From assembly GCA_012270125.1 (NCBI GenBank), contig JAAXIY010000054.1:8420-68661 (forward strand): a DNA stretch of 60,242 nucleotides, read 5' to 3'. Positions 46,296 to 54,720 of the stretch are shown in pieces (the first letter of the stretch is position 1; each line of letters opens with the position of its first letter). Source of the DNA: Paracoccaceae bacterium (GTDB lineage: Bacteria; Pseudomonadota; Alphaproteobacteria; Rhodobacterales; Rhodobacteraceae). The notes below the pieces were generated by a model. The model worked only from the letters and a program-made list of their open reading frames with translations, was not told where the DNA came from and ran no database searches. Both the position numbers and the translations under genes were made by a program.

Positions 46296-47546
46296 ATGGG
46301 ATTTTTCAAAAAACTCAAAGAACGTTTATTCAAATCTTCTTCTAAAATAGATGAAGGATTGGATGCAATTATTGAAGACGGCGGTGAGGCTGAGGAAGTT
46401 GAATTAGAAGAAGGTCTCAAAACGCAAAAAGAAACAGTTGAATTTGCTACGAGCGTAGAAGCTGAAATTGAACCTGCTCCAATTGACCCCAAGTTAGAAC
46501 AAAACGCTCTGAACGCTTCAGAAACCATCGAACCTGAAGAAGTGAAAGAAAATGTTGACTCTGATAAAATCGATGATGTCGAAACTGAACCTGTACCAAT
46601 TAAACCTCAAATTGAGCAAAATGAAGTAGCCAATGAAAAACCTACGGAAACTAAAAGAAAAAAAGAAACCTTAGTTGGCAAAATTTTAGGCCGCAAAAAA
46701 GTAAAAGTCATTAAGCGAAAATTTGATGATGATATGCTCGAACAACTGGAAGAGTTATTAATCGCTTCCGATATGGGTGTAGATACAGCTATGAGAGTTG
46801 CGGCTAATATGGCTCAAGGAAATCTTGGTAGTCGATTATCTACATCTGAAATTAAAAAATTATTAGCCGACGAGATAGAGCAAATAATGGAGAACGTGGC
46901 GCAACCATTGCCAATCTATCCTAAGCATCCCCAGGTTGTTCTCGTAGTTGGTGTCAACGGTTCTGGAAAAACTACAACAATTGGTAAGTTGGCTAGCCAG
47001 TTCAAAGAGGCTGGTAAAAATGTAGTGATAGCTGCTGGGGATACTTTTAGGGCTGCTGCTGTTGAACAGCTTCAAATTTGGGGGGACCGTGCAAACGTTC
47101 CCGTCTTGGTTGCGCCTGAAGGTTCTGACCCGGCTTCATTGGCTTTTGATGCCCTAGAAAAAGCACAGCAAGAGAAAGCGGATCTACTTATGATCGATAC
47201 TGCTGGTAGGCTTCAAAATCGAACAGATTTAATGGAGGAGCTAGCAAAAATTGTGAGGGTTTTGAAAAAAAAGGATCCTGAAGCACCTCAAAATACTATT
47301 TTGGTTTTAGATGCCACAACAGGTCAAAATGCGATTTCTCAAGTTGAGACATTTCGTGAAATAGCGGAAGTAAGTGGCCTTATTATGACAAAGTTAGATG
47401 GAACGGCAAAAGGTGGTGTGCTTGTAGCGTTAGCCGATAAATTTGGCTTGCCAATTCACGCTATTGGTGTTGGTGAGCAAATAGATGATTTGGCTCCGTT
47501 TGATCCAGCAGAATTTGCTCAAGCGTTAACTGGTTCTGACAATTAA
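46296..47546 (+). CDS. ftsY: Signal recognition particle receptor FtsY
   Basis: The 416-residue GTPase has an acidic N-terminal region (about 20-130) with two imperfect copies of a short element (EPAPIDPKLEQN and EPVPIKPQIEQN), then the NG domain. Visible are the P-loop GVNGSGKTTTIGKLA, AAGDTFRAAAVEQLQIW, IDTAGRLQNR and MTKLDGTAKGG. With the SRP it docks ribosomes making membrane proteins to the translocon. The ATG at 46296 is preferred over TTG three bases earlier. The EamA transporter starts 14 bases after the stop. Confidence 0.94.
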   Translation: MGFFKKLKERLFKSSSKIDEGLDAIIEDGGEAEEVELEEGLKTQKETVEFATSVEAEIEPAPIDPKLEQNALNASETIEPEEVKENVDSDKIDDVETEPVPIKPQIEQNEVANEKPTETKRKKETLVGKILGRKKVKVIKRKFDDDMLEQLEELLIASDMGVDTAMRVAANMAQGNLGSRLSTSEIKKLLADEIEQIMENVAQPLPIYPKHPQVVLVVGVNGSGKTTTIGKLASQFKEAGKNVVIAAGDTFRAAAVEQLQIWGDRANVPVLVAPEGSDPASLAFDALEKAQQEKADLLMIDTAGRLQNRTDLMEELAKIVRVLKKKDPEAPQNTILVLDATTGQNAISQVETFREIAEVSGLIMTKLDGTAKGGVLVALADKFGLPIHAIGVGEQIDDLAPFDPAEFAQALTGSDN

Positions 47547-47560
47547 ACTATATTATTTTT

Positions 47561-48484
47561 ATGAGCTCTGAACCGTTATTTTTAGTTTCCTTTATTTATG
47601 AAATAGAAGGAACAAGTCTAGGTAGTCGTGTGGCATTGTGGCTTGCCCTATTAGCTGCCTTTCTACACGCCGTTTTTGGTGCTTTACAAAAAGGACGTCA
47701 CGATCCTTGGTTATCGCGTGGTGCTATTGATGCCAGTTCTGGTTTGGCCATGGTTCCACTTGCGATATTCGTTGTCCCAATTCCAGAGCCTCGACTCTGG
47801 CCAATTTTTCTAGTGATTTTTTTAATACATTTTATTTACAAACTTCTTCAAGCCTTCGCTTACTCTAAAGGCTCTTTTACCGTAGTATATCCTGTCGTGC
47901 GAGGGACAAGCCCTATTTTCACTGTTTTTGGTGCTTACATTTTGTTTGGTGAAACATTTTCGCTAACACAATGGTTAGGTGTTTTGCTTCTTTTGGTGGG
48001 TATTTTTGGGTTGGCTTTATACAACCTAATCTATTTAGAGAAATCGAGAGAAACTTTGCCAGTCGCTTTAATTTTTGCTGTTTGCACGGGTAGCTTCGTC
48101 GCCATTTATACTACAATTGATGCTTATGGTATTAGGTTGGCTATTGACCCGTTGGCATTTATTGTGTGGTTTTTTTTGTTTGATAGTCTGTCAATTACAC
48201 CATATGCAATCTACCGATGGTTAAATTTAATTGAAAGACCAAATTTATTTCCTCTGGCAATCAGAGGTGTTGCAGGTGGAATTGTTGCTTTTTTTAGTTT
48301 TGGATCGATAATGTTGGCAACACGTCTTGATAAAGTGGGAGAGGCTGCGGTTCTCAGAGAAACATCAACAGTTTTTGCTGCCATTATAGGTTGGGTGTTT
48401 TTAAAAGAAACGGTTGGACCACGTAGGGTATTGTTAATGGCTTTGATTGCTTTTGGTGCTGTCGTAGTTGAACTTGGAGGTTAA
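47561..48484 (+). CDS. EamA/DMT-family transporter
   Basis: The 307-residue protein has about ten hydrophobic segments in two EamA repeats (first about 25-155, with AFAYSKGSFTVVYPVVRGTS and FGAYILFGETFSLTQWLGVL; second about 165-300, with LRETSTVFAAIIGWVFLKET). Such transporters export metabolites or take up small solutes; the substrate cannot be told. It lies between ftsY and ispZ with 14- and 3-base gaps, so the three are co-transcribed. This order is common in Rhodobacterales. Confidence 0.87.
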   Translation: MSSEPLFLVSFIYEIEGTSLGSRVALWLALLAAFLHAVFGALQKGRHDPWLSRGAIDASSGLAMVPLAIFVVPIPEPRLWPIFLVIFLIHFIYKLLQAFAYSKGSFTVVYPVVRGTSPIFTVFGAYILFGETFSLTQWLGVLLLLVGIFGLALYNLIYLEKSRETLPVALIFAVCTGSFVAIYTTIDAYGIRLAIDPLAFIVWFFLFDSLSITPYAIYRWLNLIERPNLFPLAIRGVAGGIVAFFSFGSIMLATRLDKVGEAAVLRETSTVFAAIIGWVFLKETVGPRRVLLMALIAFGAVVVELGG

Positions 48485-48487
48485 GTA

Positions 48488-49102
48488 ATGTCATCAAATC
48501 AAAAACACTCTGGGATTAAGTCTACTTTGGAATTTGGGCCCGTAATAATCTTTTTCTTGGCCTATATTTTGTTTAATCGCTATGACATCAGTTTGAATAT
48601 TTATGGGCAAACCTACGAGGGTTTTGTTTTAGCGACTACAATTTTTATACCCATAATTTTAATTACAACTTTCCTGACTTGGAAGTTGACTGGCGAAGTT
48701 TCAAAAATGCAGCTTTTTACGGCTATCCTCGTAGTTGTTTTTGGTGGCATGACCATTTTGTTTAATGATGATCGATTTTTTAAAATGAAACCAACTCTTG
48801 TTTATTTTCTGTTTGGGTTTGTTTTATTAGTTGGTTTGCTTAGAGGTAAATCTTATTTGGAGTCGTTGATGGGGACTATGCTTCCGATGGAACGTGAGGG
48901 ATGGATGATTATAAGTCGTAGAATTACTGGCTTCTTTTTCTTCTTAGGGCTTTTAAACGAATTCGTCTGGAGGACGTTTTCGACTGAGGTTTGGGTTTAC
49001 TTTAAAACCTTCGGGTTAAGTATAGCATTGTTCGTATTTCTTGCGTCTCAATTTTCAGTTTTATCAAAATATGGTGATTTTGGTAATGATGATAAAAAAT
49101 AA
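48488..49102 (+). CDS. ispZ: Inner membrane-spanning protein YciB / septation protein IspZ
   Basis: The 204-residue protein has five to six membrane segments and the YciB signature blocks LEFGPVIIFFLAYILFNRYD at the N terminus, FNDDRFFKMKPTLVYFLFG at about residue 95 and ITGFFFFLGLLNEFVWRTFS at about 150. YciB-type proteins affect septation and envelope integrity. The gene follows the EamA transporter by three bases. The 190 bases after it hold the metZ riboswitch and terminator. Confidence 0.92.
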   Translation: MSSNQKHSGIKSTLEFGPVIIFFLAYILFNRYDISLNIYGQTYEGFVLATTIFIPIILITTFLTWKLTGEVSKMQLFTAILVVVFGGMTILFNDDRFFKMKPTLVYFLFGFVLLVGLLRGKSYLESLMGTMLPMEREGWMIISRRITGFFFFLGLLNEFVWRTFSTEVWVYFKTFGLSIALFVFLASQFSVLSKYGDFGNDDKK

Positions 49103-49169
49103 GTTAATACCAGCAAGGGTTCGATTGATTACTTGACGTTGATCAATTAAATGTCTAATTCACTGTCAT

Positions 49170-49220
49170 AGTGGTGATTTGTTACCAGATTGCGAACCAC
49201 TTTAAAAATTCGCTAAAAGG
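49170..49220 (+). ncRNA. SAM-II riboswitch aptamer upstream of metZ
   Basis: The sequence AGTGGTGATTTG, a TTGC segment, CCACTTTAAA and CGCTAAAAGG occur in the order and spacing of the SAM-II (metA-type) aptamer. P1 is AGTGGT (49170-49175) with ACCACT (49196-49201). The pseudoknot helix P2 is GCGA (49192-49195) with TCGC (49210-49213), followed by the conserved CTAAAAGG. SAM-II controls methionine and SAM genes in alphaproteobacteria, and the next gene is metZ. A terminator lies 13 bases downstream, so control is probably at transcription. Confidence 0.92.
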
Positions 49221-49232
49221 TCAGGATGCAAT

Positions 49233-49268
49233 CCCCCCATTCGCTTGACCGCAACTGGGGGTTTTTTT
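49233..49268 (+). terminator. Riboswitch expression platform: intrinsic terminator
   Basis: CCCCCA (49234-49239) pairs with TGGGGG (49256-49261), with a 16-base loop and seven Ts (49262-49268). An alternative helix GGTCA (49219-49223) with TGACC (49246-49250) cannot coexist with it in a nested fold and uses the last two bases of the aptamer, so it is a candidate antiterminator. Confidence 0.85.
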
Positions 49269-49292
49269 GTGTTTTGACCAATAGGTGTAATT

Positions 49293-50474
49293 ATGAATAA
49301 ACATTATCACAACCGAACTAAAATGGTTCATGGCGGTACCAGAAGAAGTCAGTATGGTGAAGTCAGTGAAGCACTGTTCATGACACAAGGTTATATATAC
49401 GAAACTGCTGAAAACGCTGAAACGCGGTTCCTAGAAAGTCGCGATGACGATTTTATATACTCAAGGTATGGAAACCCAACCGTGGCTATGTTCGAAGATC
49501 GCATGGCCCTTTTAGAAGGTGCCGAAGACTGTTTCGCTACGGCGTCAGGAATGGCAGCAGTCAACGGCGCTTTGGTTTCTTGCTTAAAAGCAGGAGATCA
49601 TGTGGTAGCTTCGAGGGCCTTATTTGGCTCTTGTCTTTACATTCTTGAAGAAATTTTACCTCGTTTTGGCGTAGAAGTAACATTTGTAAATGGTTTGGAT
49701 CTCGCAGCCTGGGAATGTGCTTTCAAATCCAATACAAAGGTTTGCTTTTTCGAAAGTATCTCTAATCCAAACTTGGAATTAGTTGATATTCCAAAAGTTG
49801 TAGAGATAGCGCACTCTCATGGTGCGTTAGTTATTGTTGATAACGTGTTCACAACTCCAGTTTTTTCAAAAGCTTTCGAGTTTGGAGTGGATGTTGTTGT
49901 TTATTCGGCAACCAAACATATCGACGGGCAGGGTCGTGCCTTGGGCGGTGTAATTCTAGGTAAAAAGGAATTTATACGCAAAAAAGTCGAGCCTTATATG
50001 AAACATACAGGGGGTGCGATGAGCCCATTTAATGCATGGGTCATGTTGAAAGGTTTGGAAACAATAGAATTGAGAGTTAAAGCACAGGCAAAATCGGCTT
50101 TGAAAATTTCTCAAATTTTAGAGAAATCACCGCACATCAAAAAAGTTATTTATCCTGGATTGCCTTCCAGCAAACAGCATAATTTGGCCAATGAAATAAT
50201 TTCTGGGTACGGCACTGTAATAACATTTGAGTTTGTTAAAGGTAAAGCAGCTGCCTTTAAATTTCTGAATAAACTAGAAATAGTAATAATTTCCAATAAT
50301 CTTGGAGATGCTAAATCGATTGCAACGCATCCTGCAACAACCACCCATCAACGCCTTACTGAAAAACAAAAGGATGACCTTCAAATTAGTGAGGGGTTAA
50401 TAAGGCTGTCCGTTGGTCTTGAGGATACAGATGACCTCATTAATGACGTTTCGTCAGCTTTAAGGACTCTTTAA
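49293..50474 (+). CDS. metZ: O-succinylhomoserine sulfhydrylase
   Basis: The 393-residue PLP enzyme belongs to the Cys/Met metabolism family. It shows the PLP-phosphate region SGMAAVNGALVSCL, the aspartate in LVIVDNVFTTPVF and the PLP lysine Lys208 in YSATKHIDGQGRALGG. The C-terminal block ATHPATTTHQRL and SVGLEDTDDLI are those of MetZ, which makes homocysteine from O-succinylhomoserine and sulfide. Cystathionine gamma-synthase or a methionine gamma-lyase are less likely because of the HIDGQGR variant. The upstream SAM-II riboswitch supports a biosynthetic role, repressed when SAM is high. It stands alone. Confidence 0.93.
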   Translation: MNKHYHNRTKMVHGGTRRSQYGEVSEALFMTQGYIYETAENAETRFLESRDDDFIYSRYGNPTVAMFEDRMALLEGAEDCFATASGMAAVNGALVSCLKAGDHVVASRALFGSCLYILEEILPRFGVEVTFVNGLDLAAWECAFKSNTKVCFFESISNPNLELVDIPKVVEIAHSHGALVIVDNVFTTPVFSKAFEFGVDVVVYSATKHIDGQGRALGGVILGKKEFIRKKVEPYMKHTGGAMSPFNAWVMLKGLETIELRVKAQAKSALKISQILEKSPHIKKVIYPGLPSSKQHNLANEIISGYGTVITFEFVKGKAAAFKFLNKLEIVIISNNLGDAKSIATHPATTTHQRLTEKQKDDLQISEGLIRLSVGLEDTDDLINDVSSALRTL

Positions 50475-50570
50475 TTGATCTGTAACTAAAAATGTTGCGT
50501 ATTAATAATCGCATGTAGTAAAGTTAAGTTTACACAATGGTCAGGGTCAGTGACGGAAAAGGGGTCCGGA

Positions 50571-51665
50571 ATGAATATTCATACCCGTAAATTAGAGTCG
50601 GAAATTTCCGAATCTGAAGTCAACGAGGCTTTGTCAGTATTAAAAAAATGGAGAGATCAAGGTGGTGAGATAGACCTCTCAAACGAAAATATCCATCCAT
50701 CAGAGGTCACAAATCTGTGGGTAGATTATCCTAAATTGAATGATAAATATCCAACTGAATTTAACCTTGATGCTGATTATAAGGCTTCACTTCCTGATCT
50801 GCAAAATGGCCCTAGCTCCCTAATTAAAGGTTCCAACCAAGTTATTCAGCATGTCGGCATCTCTAATTTTAAGCTGCCGATTAGATACAGATTGCGAGGT
50901 ACTGGAGAAAGAACTCTGGAGACCTCAGTAACAGGCTCAGTTAGCTTAGGTGCTGACAAGAAAGGCATAAATATGTCGCGTATCATGCGCAGTTTTTATA
51001 AGCATTCTGAAGAGCAATTTAGCTTTTCAGTTATAGAGGCGGCTCTGGATGACTATAAAACAGATTTAGAGAGTTTTGATGCCAGAATTTTGATGAAATT
51101 TTCGTTTCCAATGAAGGTTGGTAGCCTTAGATCCAATTTATCTGGTTATCAATATTATGACATCTCTCTAGAGTTGATTGATCAGGATGGGCTCCGTACC
51201 AAAGTTATGCATTTAGATTACGTGTATAGTTCGACATGCCCGTGCTCTCTAGAATTGAGTGAGCATGCAAGGAAGTCTAGAGGTCAACTCGCTACCCCAC
51301 ATTCACAGCGGTCAGTCGCTAGAATTTCTGTGGTTTTAAAAGGAAATGACCGTTTGTGGTTTGAAGACATAATTGAACATTGCCGTGTGGCCGTTCCAAC
51401 AGAGACGCAGGTTATGGTTAAGAGAGAGGATGAGCAAGCATTCGCAGAACTTAACGCTGCTAATCCTATCTTTGTAGAAGATGCAGCTCGATTGTTTTGT
51501 AAGAACTTGAAGAGCGATGACCGCATTGGTGATTTCAGAATAATAGCGTCACATCAAGAAAGTTTACATAGTCATGACGCGATTTCAATTTTGACAGAGG
51601 GCTCAACTTTTGAGACCGTATCAATTGATCCTTATCAATTCTCAACTCTCGTACATCGCGGATAA
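50571..51665 (+). CDS. folE2: GTP cyclohydrolase FolE2 (type IB)
   Basis: The 364-residue protein matches FolE2, which converts GTP to dihydroneopterin triphosphate for folate: VIQHVGISNFKLPIRYRLRG, the TSVTGSVSLGADKKGINMSR block with the FolE2-type KGINMSR motif, and STCPCSLELSEHA with the metal-binding cysteines. The closing blocks are VPTETQVMVKREDEQAFAEL and SLHSHDAIS. The ATG at 50571 is chosen because AAGGGG lies nine bases upstream; a GTG seven codons earlier would overlap that site. FolE2 can work with metals other than zinc, so it is often kept by low-zinc marine bacteria. It stands alone. Confidence 0.94.
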   Translation: MNIHTRKLESEISESEVNEALSVLKKWRDQGGEIDLSNENIHPSEVTNLWVDYPKLNDKYPTEFNLDADYKASLPDLQNGPSSLIKGSNQVIQHVGISNFKLPIRYRLRGTGERTLETSVTGSVSLGADKKGINMSRIMRSFYKHSEEQFSFSVIEAALDDYKTDLESFDARILMKFSFPMKVGSLRSNLSGYQYYDISLELIDQDGLRTKVMHLDYVYSSTCPCSLELSEHARKSRGQLATPHSQRSVARISVVLKGNDRLWFEDIIEHCRVAVPTETQVMVKREDEQAFAELNAANPIFVEDAARLFCKNLKSDDRIGDFRIIASHQESLHSHDAISILTEGSTFETVSIDPYQFSTLVHRG

Positions 51666-51713
51666 ATTTAATAGGACTTGACAGTACCTTAGACAGCAAT
51701 CAACGGTGTTTCC

Positions 51714-53162
51714 ATGATTGATATGCGACCCGTTGGATATGTTATTGGGATTTTAGTCGTCTTTCTTGGATTGACGATGTTGGCGCCTCTAGCAGTGGAT
51801 TTCGGGCAAGGGAATGGGCACTGGCCAGTATTTGCAACATCTGCTGCCATAACGATAATTAGTGGTGGTTTTCTTGCTCTAGCCTCATCAAATGGAACCC
51901 ATATAGGTTTAGACATACAAAAAACATTTTTGCTTACGACCCTTGTTTGGGTTGCTTTATCGGTGTTTGCTGCAATACCCTTTATTTTGGGATTTACCAA
52001 TGCAAACCTGGTGGATGCAATCTTCGAAGCAGTTTCAGGTATAACTACAACAGGTTCTACTGTATTCAATGAGCTGGATAAAATGCCAAAGGGTCTTCTT
52101 CTTTGGAGAGGTATTTTACAATGGCTAGGTGGTATAGGTATTATTGTCGTTGCAATGGTTTTTCTACCCGAACTCAGGGTAGGAGGCATGCAAATTTTTA
52201 GAGCTGAAGGCTTTGACACTCTTGGAAAGATCTTACCTAGGGCAACAACAATAGCTTTTCAAATTTCTATAATCTATGTGGGCATTACTATAGCTTGCGG
52301 TTTATCCTATGTTCTGGCTGGGATGAACTTTTTTGATGCAGTAGTCCACGCATTCACAACTGTAGCAACGGGTGGCTTTTCAAATTATGATGGATCCTTT
52401 TCTGTGTTTTCCTGGAAAGTCGAATATGTTGCTATTTTATTCATGATTTTGTCAGCATTGCCTTTTGTTCGTTATGTACAATTGATAAACGGGCAGGGCA
52501 CAGCTGTATTTAAAGACCCACAAGTAAAAACATTTATTCTTTTAATTATTTTGTTGGTTTTGTTGAGTACATTTGTTTTAAGCATTCAGTTAAACTTATC
52601 TTTTGAACTTGTCTTTCGGAAAGCTCTTTTTAATATAACATCTATTCTAACAGGCACTGGATATGCCTCTACAAACTATATGTTATGGGGCGGTTTTCTA
52701 GTATCACTTTTGTTTTTTGTAGGCCTCATCGGAGGGTGTGCTGGATCAACAACTTGTTCTGTTAAAATTTTTAGGTACCAAATTGTATTTGCGTCAATAG
52801 CAAGCCAGCTAAAAAGGATTCACTCACCAAACGGAGTTTTTATTCCTCGATATCAAGGCAGACAAATAAGTGATGACATTCTGAATTCGGTGTTGACATT
52901 TTTTGTGGTATTTTTTGCATCCCTTGGAATATTAGCTGTACTGCTTTCACTTACGGGACTAGATCTAATAACCTCTTTGTCGGGAGCAGCTGCCGCACTT
53001 GCTAATATTGGCCCTGGATTAGGTGAAACTATCGGTCCAGATGGAAATTTTTCATCTTTAAGTGATACCGCGAAGTGGTTGTTAATCGCAGGCATGCTAA
53101 TAGGTCGCTTGGAATTAATGGCTGTATATATTTTATTTACTTTAAAGTTTTGGCGGAATTAG
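51714..53162 (+). CDS. trkH: TrkH-family potassium uptake protein
   Basis: The 482-residue membrane protein has the four-fold Trk/Ktr pore repeat with selectivity-filter glycines in SGITTTGSTVFNEL, FTTVATGGFSNYDG, ILTGTGYASTNYML and ANIGPGLGETIGPDG. It moves K+ across the inner membrane and normally works with the cytoplasmic TrkA gate, which is not in the window. The stretch CAGSTTCSVKIFRYQIVF is typical of TrkH. It starts 48 bases after folE2 and has no obvious partner gene. Confidence 0.93.
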   Translation: MIDMRPVGYVIGILVVFLGLTMLAPLAVDFGQGNGHWPVFATSAAITIISGGFLALASSNGTHIGLDIQKTFLLTTLVWVALSVFAAIPFILGFTNANLVDAIFEAVSGITTTGSTVFNELDKMPKGLLLWRGILQWLGGIGIIVVAMVFLPELRVGGMQIFRAEGFDTLGKILPRATTIAFQISIIYVGITIACGLSYVLAGMNFFDAVVHAFTTVATGGFSNYDGSFSVFSWKVEYVAILFMILSALPFVRYVQLINGQGTAVFKDPQVKTFILLIILLVLLSTFVLSIQLNLSFELVFRKALFNITSILTGTGYASTNYMLWGGFLVSLLFFVGLIGGCAGSTTCSVKIFRYQIVFASIASQLKRIHSPNGVFIPRYQGRQISDDILNSVLTFFVVFFASLGILAVLLSLTGLDLITSLSGAAAALANIGPGLGETIGPDGNFSSLSDTAKWLLIAGMLIGRLELMAVYILFTLKFWRN

Positions 53163-53278
53163 CTTATATTTGATAGTTTTTGGGTAAATAAACGAATGAA
53201 TTTTGTTTGCCTGATTGACGGTCATCAAGGCTTTCCCTAAGAACAAGTAAGTTTTACAATGATCTAAAGGTAACGCTG

Positions 53279-54202
53279 ATGGTTGCAGACGCTCCTCAAT
53301 GTTTTCAAGATGTTATTTTGCGGTTGCAGAGTTATTGGGTAGAGCAGGGCTGTGCACTTATGCAGCCCTATGATATGGAAGTTGGTGCAGGCACTTTTCA
53401 TCCTGCCACAACCTTGCGATCCTTGGGACCTAAGCCATGGTCCGTAGCATACGTTCAGCCTTCTAGGCGACCCACAGATGGACGTTATGGAGATAATCCA
53501 AACCGATTGCAGCACTATTACCAGTTTCAAGTTTTAATGAAACCCAGCCCTCCTGACTTTCAAGATCTCTATTTAGGATCCTTGGAGGCTATCGGTATTG
53601 ATAGTAACTTACACGATATCCGGTTTGTTGAAGATGACTGGGAAAGTCCGACACTTGGAGCATGGGGTTTGGGCTGGGAAGTTTGGTGCGATGGAATGGA
53701 AGTGAGCCAATTTACATATTTCCAGCAAGTTGGTGGACATGATTGCAATCCCGTTTCAGGTGAGCTGACATATGGTTTAGAACGGCTCGCTATGTATATA
53801 TTGGGCGTAAGCAATGTTATGGATATGCCATTTAATCATCCAAAGGCCAGAACTCCCTTAAAATATGGCGATATATTTAAACAGACAGAGGAAGAATATT
53901 CTAGGTGGAATTTTGATATAGCCAACACCGAAACACTATTCCGCCAATTTGATGAGGCGGAGCAGGAATGTTTATCAATATTGTCCCAGGAAACATCAGA
54001 TCCTAAATCTGGAAAAAATATTACCATGGTTCATCCAGCTTATGATCAGTGTATAAAAGCCTCTCATATATTTAATATTCTCGATGCCCGAAGTGTCATT
54101 TCAGTTACAGAAAGGCAGGCATATATTGGTCGGGTTAGAGGCTTAGCAAAGCAGTGTGCTGATGCATTCATTTTAACCCCTGCTGGAGGTAAAGTTAAGT
54201 GA
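53279..54202 (+). CDS. glyQ: Glycyl-tRNA synthetase alpha subunit
   Basis: The 307-residue class II synthetase subunit carries [20 protein letters not shown], the motif-2 region [20 protein letters not shown] with [16 protein letters not shown], and the motif-3 block [14 protein letters not shown]. It binds glycine and ATP and works as a tetramer with GlyS. Start ATG follows AAAGGTAA. Its stop overlaps the GTG start of the DUF6446 gene by four bases, and glyS follows, giving a tightly packed operon. Confidence 0.97.
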   Translation: MVADAPQCFQDVILRLQSYWVEQGCALMQPYDMEVGAGTFHPATTLRSLGPKPWSVAYVQPSRRPTDGRYGDNPNRLQHYYQFQVLMKPSPPDFQDLYLGSLEAIGIDSNLHDIRFVEDDWESPTLGAWGLGWEVWCDGMEVSQFTYFQQVGGHDCNPVSGELTYGLERLAMYILGVSNVMDMPFNHPKARTPLKYGDIFKQTEEEYSRWNFDIANTETLFRQFDEAEQECLSILSQETSDPKSGKNITMVHPAYDQCIKASHIFNILDARSVISVTERQAYIGRVRGLAKQCADAFILTPAGGKVK

Positions 54203-54720
54203 CAGGAAAAATCATGGTTATGTCCATTTTGCTCACCTCTGTCATAGCTGGAGCGACAATGTATTACCTACAAGTCTATGGGTTCTATGAGCGGGTTAAT
54301 GTTGAACAAGCAAAAGGAATATCTTTGGTAAATCTTTCGACACAAGAACCCGAGAAAATACAGGTTGCCAATTTTCAGGGAATTGATGCAAATAGTTCGC
54401 CAATCAGATTTCGGGCATGTTTTGAAGTAAACGATCCTATTGATCTGTTGAAAGAAAAGTATGTTATGCTTAATGCTGCGACGCCTAGAAATGCTCCTAT
54501 GTGGTTTAATTGTTTTAATGCGGGACGTATTGGTGAAGACCTATCCAGGGGCTCGGCGACTGCATTCCTTGGTAGCAAGAACTTTGAATATGGAATTGAT
54601 CGCTACATTGTAGTGTATCCAGATGGACGCGGTTACGCCTGGAATGAAATAAATGATTGTGGTGAAAAATTATATGATGGGTCTACTAAAGATCAAAGCT
54701 GCCCTCCAAGGTTAAAATAA
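54199..54720 (+). CDS. DUF6446 family protein between glyQ and glyS
   Basis: The 173-residue protein has one N-terminal membrane helix ([20 protein letters not shown]) and a probably periplasmic domain with a [11 protein letters not shown] segment, [17 protein letters not shown], and a C terminus [20 protein letters not shown]. Its cysteines could form disulfides outside the cytoplasm. It matches a family of unknown function recurrently placed between glyQ and glyS in Rhodobacterales. The start GTG overlaps the glyQ stop (GTGA) and its stop overlaps the glyS ATG (TAATG), so all three are translated together. Confidence 0.8.
   Translation: MTGKIMVMSILLTSVIAGATMYYLQVYGFYERVNVEQAKGISLVNLSTQEPEKIQVANFQGIDANSSPIRFRACFEVNDPIDLLKEKYVMLNAATPRNAPMWFNCFNAGRIGEDLSRGSATAFLGSKNFEYGIDRYIVVYPDGRGYAWNEINDCGEKLYDGSTKDQSCPPRLK

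Noticed and set aside
49118-49140. GGTTCGATT, resembling the T-arm of a tRNA, after ispZ
   Set aside because: No five-base-pair stem flanks it and no acceptor or anticodon stem can be formed nearby.
50496-50513. Imperfect palindrome TGCGTATTAATAATCGCA upstream of folE2, considered as a zinc-repressor (Zur) site
   Set aside because: The arms match only at TGCG/CGCA and the centre is generic AT-rich sequence; it lacks the symmetry of known Zur boxes, so it may simply be promoter sequence.
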